Source of the DNA: JABDIY01 sp041576015
GTDB taxonomy: Bacteria; Actinomycetota; Acidimicrobiia; Acidimicrobiales; SZUA-35
Direction of reading: 5' to 3'
Length of the DNA: 50,656 nucleotides
Assembly (NCBI GenBank): GCA_041576015.1
Contig: JBFGLT010000004.1
Span: 1-50,656, forward strand
Shown: piece after piece, positions 50,184 to 50,656 of the stretch
Layout: the number at the start of each line of letters is the position of its first letter
Position numbering within the stretch: the stretch's first letter is position 1
The notes under the pieces: model-generated
Seen by the model: only the letters and a program-made list of their open reading frames with translations
The model's database searches: none
What the model was told of the DNA's origin: nothing
Translations under genes and position numbers: made by a program

Positions 50184-50656
50184 ATGCTGCCAGAGAGCAA
50201 GGTCCCAGAGGGTCCGATCGAAGATCATTGGGACAACCACAAGTTCAAGATGAAGTTGGTCAATCCGGCCAACAAGCGCAAGTTCAAGATCATCGTGGTC
50301 GGCACCGGCCTGGCCGGGGCGTCGGCGTGTGCCACCTTGGGCGAGCTGGGCTACGAGGTCGAAGCGTTCACGTTTCATGACACCCCCCGCCGGGCCCACT
50401 CCATCTCAGCCCAGGGCGGCATCAACGCAGCGAAGAACTACCAGAACGACGGCGACAGCATCTATCGCCTGTTCTACGACACCGTCAAGGGCGGCGACTT
50501 TCGCAGCCGGGAGTCGAATGTCTACCGACTCGCCCAGGTGAGCGTGGACATCATCGACCAGTGCGTGGCCCAGGGTGTCCCGTTCGCCCGAGAGTACGGC
50601 GGTCTGCTCGACAACCGATCATTCGGCGGCGCCCAGGTCAGCCGGACCTTCTACGC
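50184..50656 (+). CDS. sdhA: Succinate dehydrogenase flavoprotein subunit SdhA, 3' end cut by window edge
   Basis: Only the first 157 residues are present, from the ATG at 50184 with GAAGGAG upstream. The FAD-binding dinucleotide motif is IVVGTGLAGASACATLGELGY, and the flavin-attachment region is HSISAQGGINAAKNYQNDGDS. This branch (MLPESKVPEGPIEDHW... start) is the flavoprotein that pairs with a one-subunit cytochrome b. It oxidises succinate to fumarate. The iron-sulfur gene sdhB is expected just beyond the window. Confidence 0.93.
   Translation, partial: MLPESKVPEGPIEDHWDNHKFKMKLVNPANKRKFKIIVVGTGLAGASACATLGELGYEVEAFTFHDTPRRAHSISAQGGINAAKNYQNDGDSIYRLFYDTVKGGDFRSRESNVYRLAQVSVDIIDQCVAQGVPFAREYGGLLDNRSFGGAQVSRTFY

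Overview
The window is high-GC, gene-dense chromosomal DNA from a member of the Actinomycetota. Two WhiB proteins, a SenX3-RegX3 pair with the pst genes, a large DivIVA-domain protein, a UPF0182 protein beside a YlbL-type protease and a DUF2342 protein all point that way. The gene content and style fit Acidimicrobiia, but that is inference. I see no rRNA, tRNA, CRISPR array, insertion sequence or phage gene. About 50 genes are supported and no gene-free stretch exceeds 300 bases.

Left part (1-9.6 kb): a DUF5691 gene cut by the window edge and a SWIM zinc-finger gene, the end of a MoxR/VWA-associated operon. Then come small proteins, a VOC protein, an MFS exporter, a GerW/YtfJ protein, an orphan sugar-type ABC ATPase lacking its switch histidine, and MsrA. 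Middle-left (9.6-25.1 kb): an envelope block with a YlbL-type PDZ/Lon-like protease, a 781-residue DivIVA coiled-coil protein and a UPF0182 membrane protein. It is followed by a HEAT-repeat protein, MoaE, an ECHDC3-like crotonase, a membrane-anchored HtrA-like protein with a broken catalytic triad, a DUF2342 protein, an atypical SDR and another MFS protein.

Centre (25.1-35.7 kb): a complete phosphate block on the minus strand, in transcription order ppk, nudix, a second pstS, pstS, pstC, pstA, pstB, phoU, senX3, regX3. It has a recognisable PHO box before pstS, a tandem 88-bp duplication between the two pstS genes, and a strong hairpin between pstS and pstC. The genes cover phosphate capture, import, sensing, transcriptional control and polyphosphate storage.

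Right part (35.7-50.7 kb): an orphan molybdenum hydroxylase large subunit; inositol-3-phosphate synthase divergent from a LysR regulator across a perfect inverted repeat; a ROK sugar kinase; a regulatory cluster (two whiB genes, an ECF sigma factor with a small overlapping partner, tatA); an AAA ATPase-VWA pair divergent from a GH2-like protein that lacks the nucleophile glutamate; and the start of the sdh operon (sdhC, truncated sdhA).

The most unusual non-coding signal is a 36-nt intergenic element with two GCAGCC-type half sites exactly 29 nt apart. It occurs at three loci in four copies, one locus being an inverted pair.
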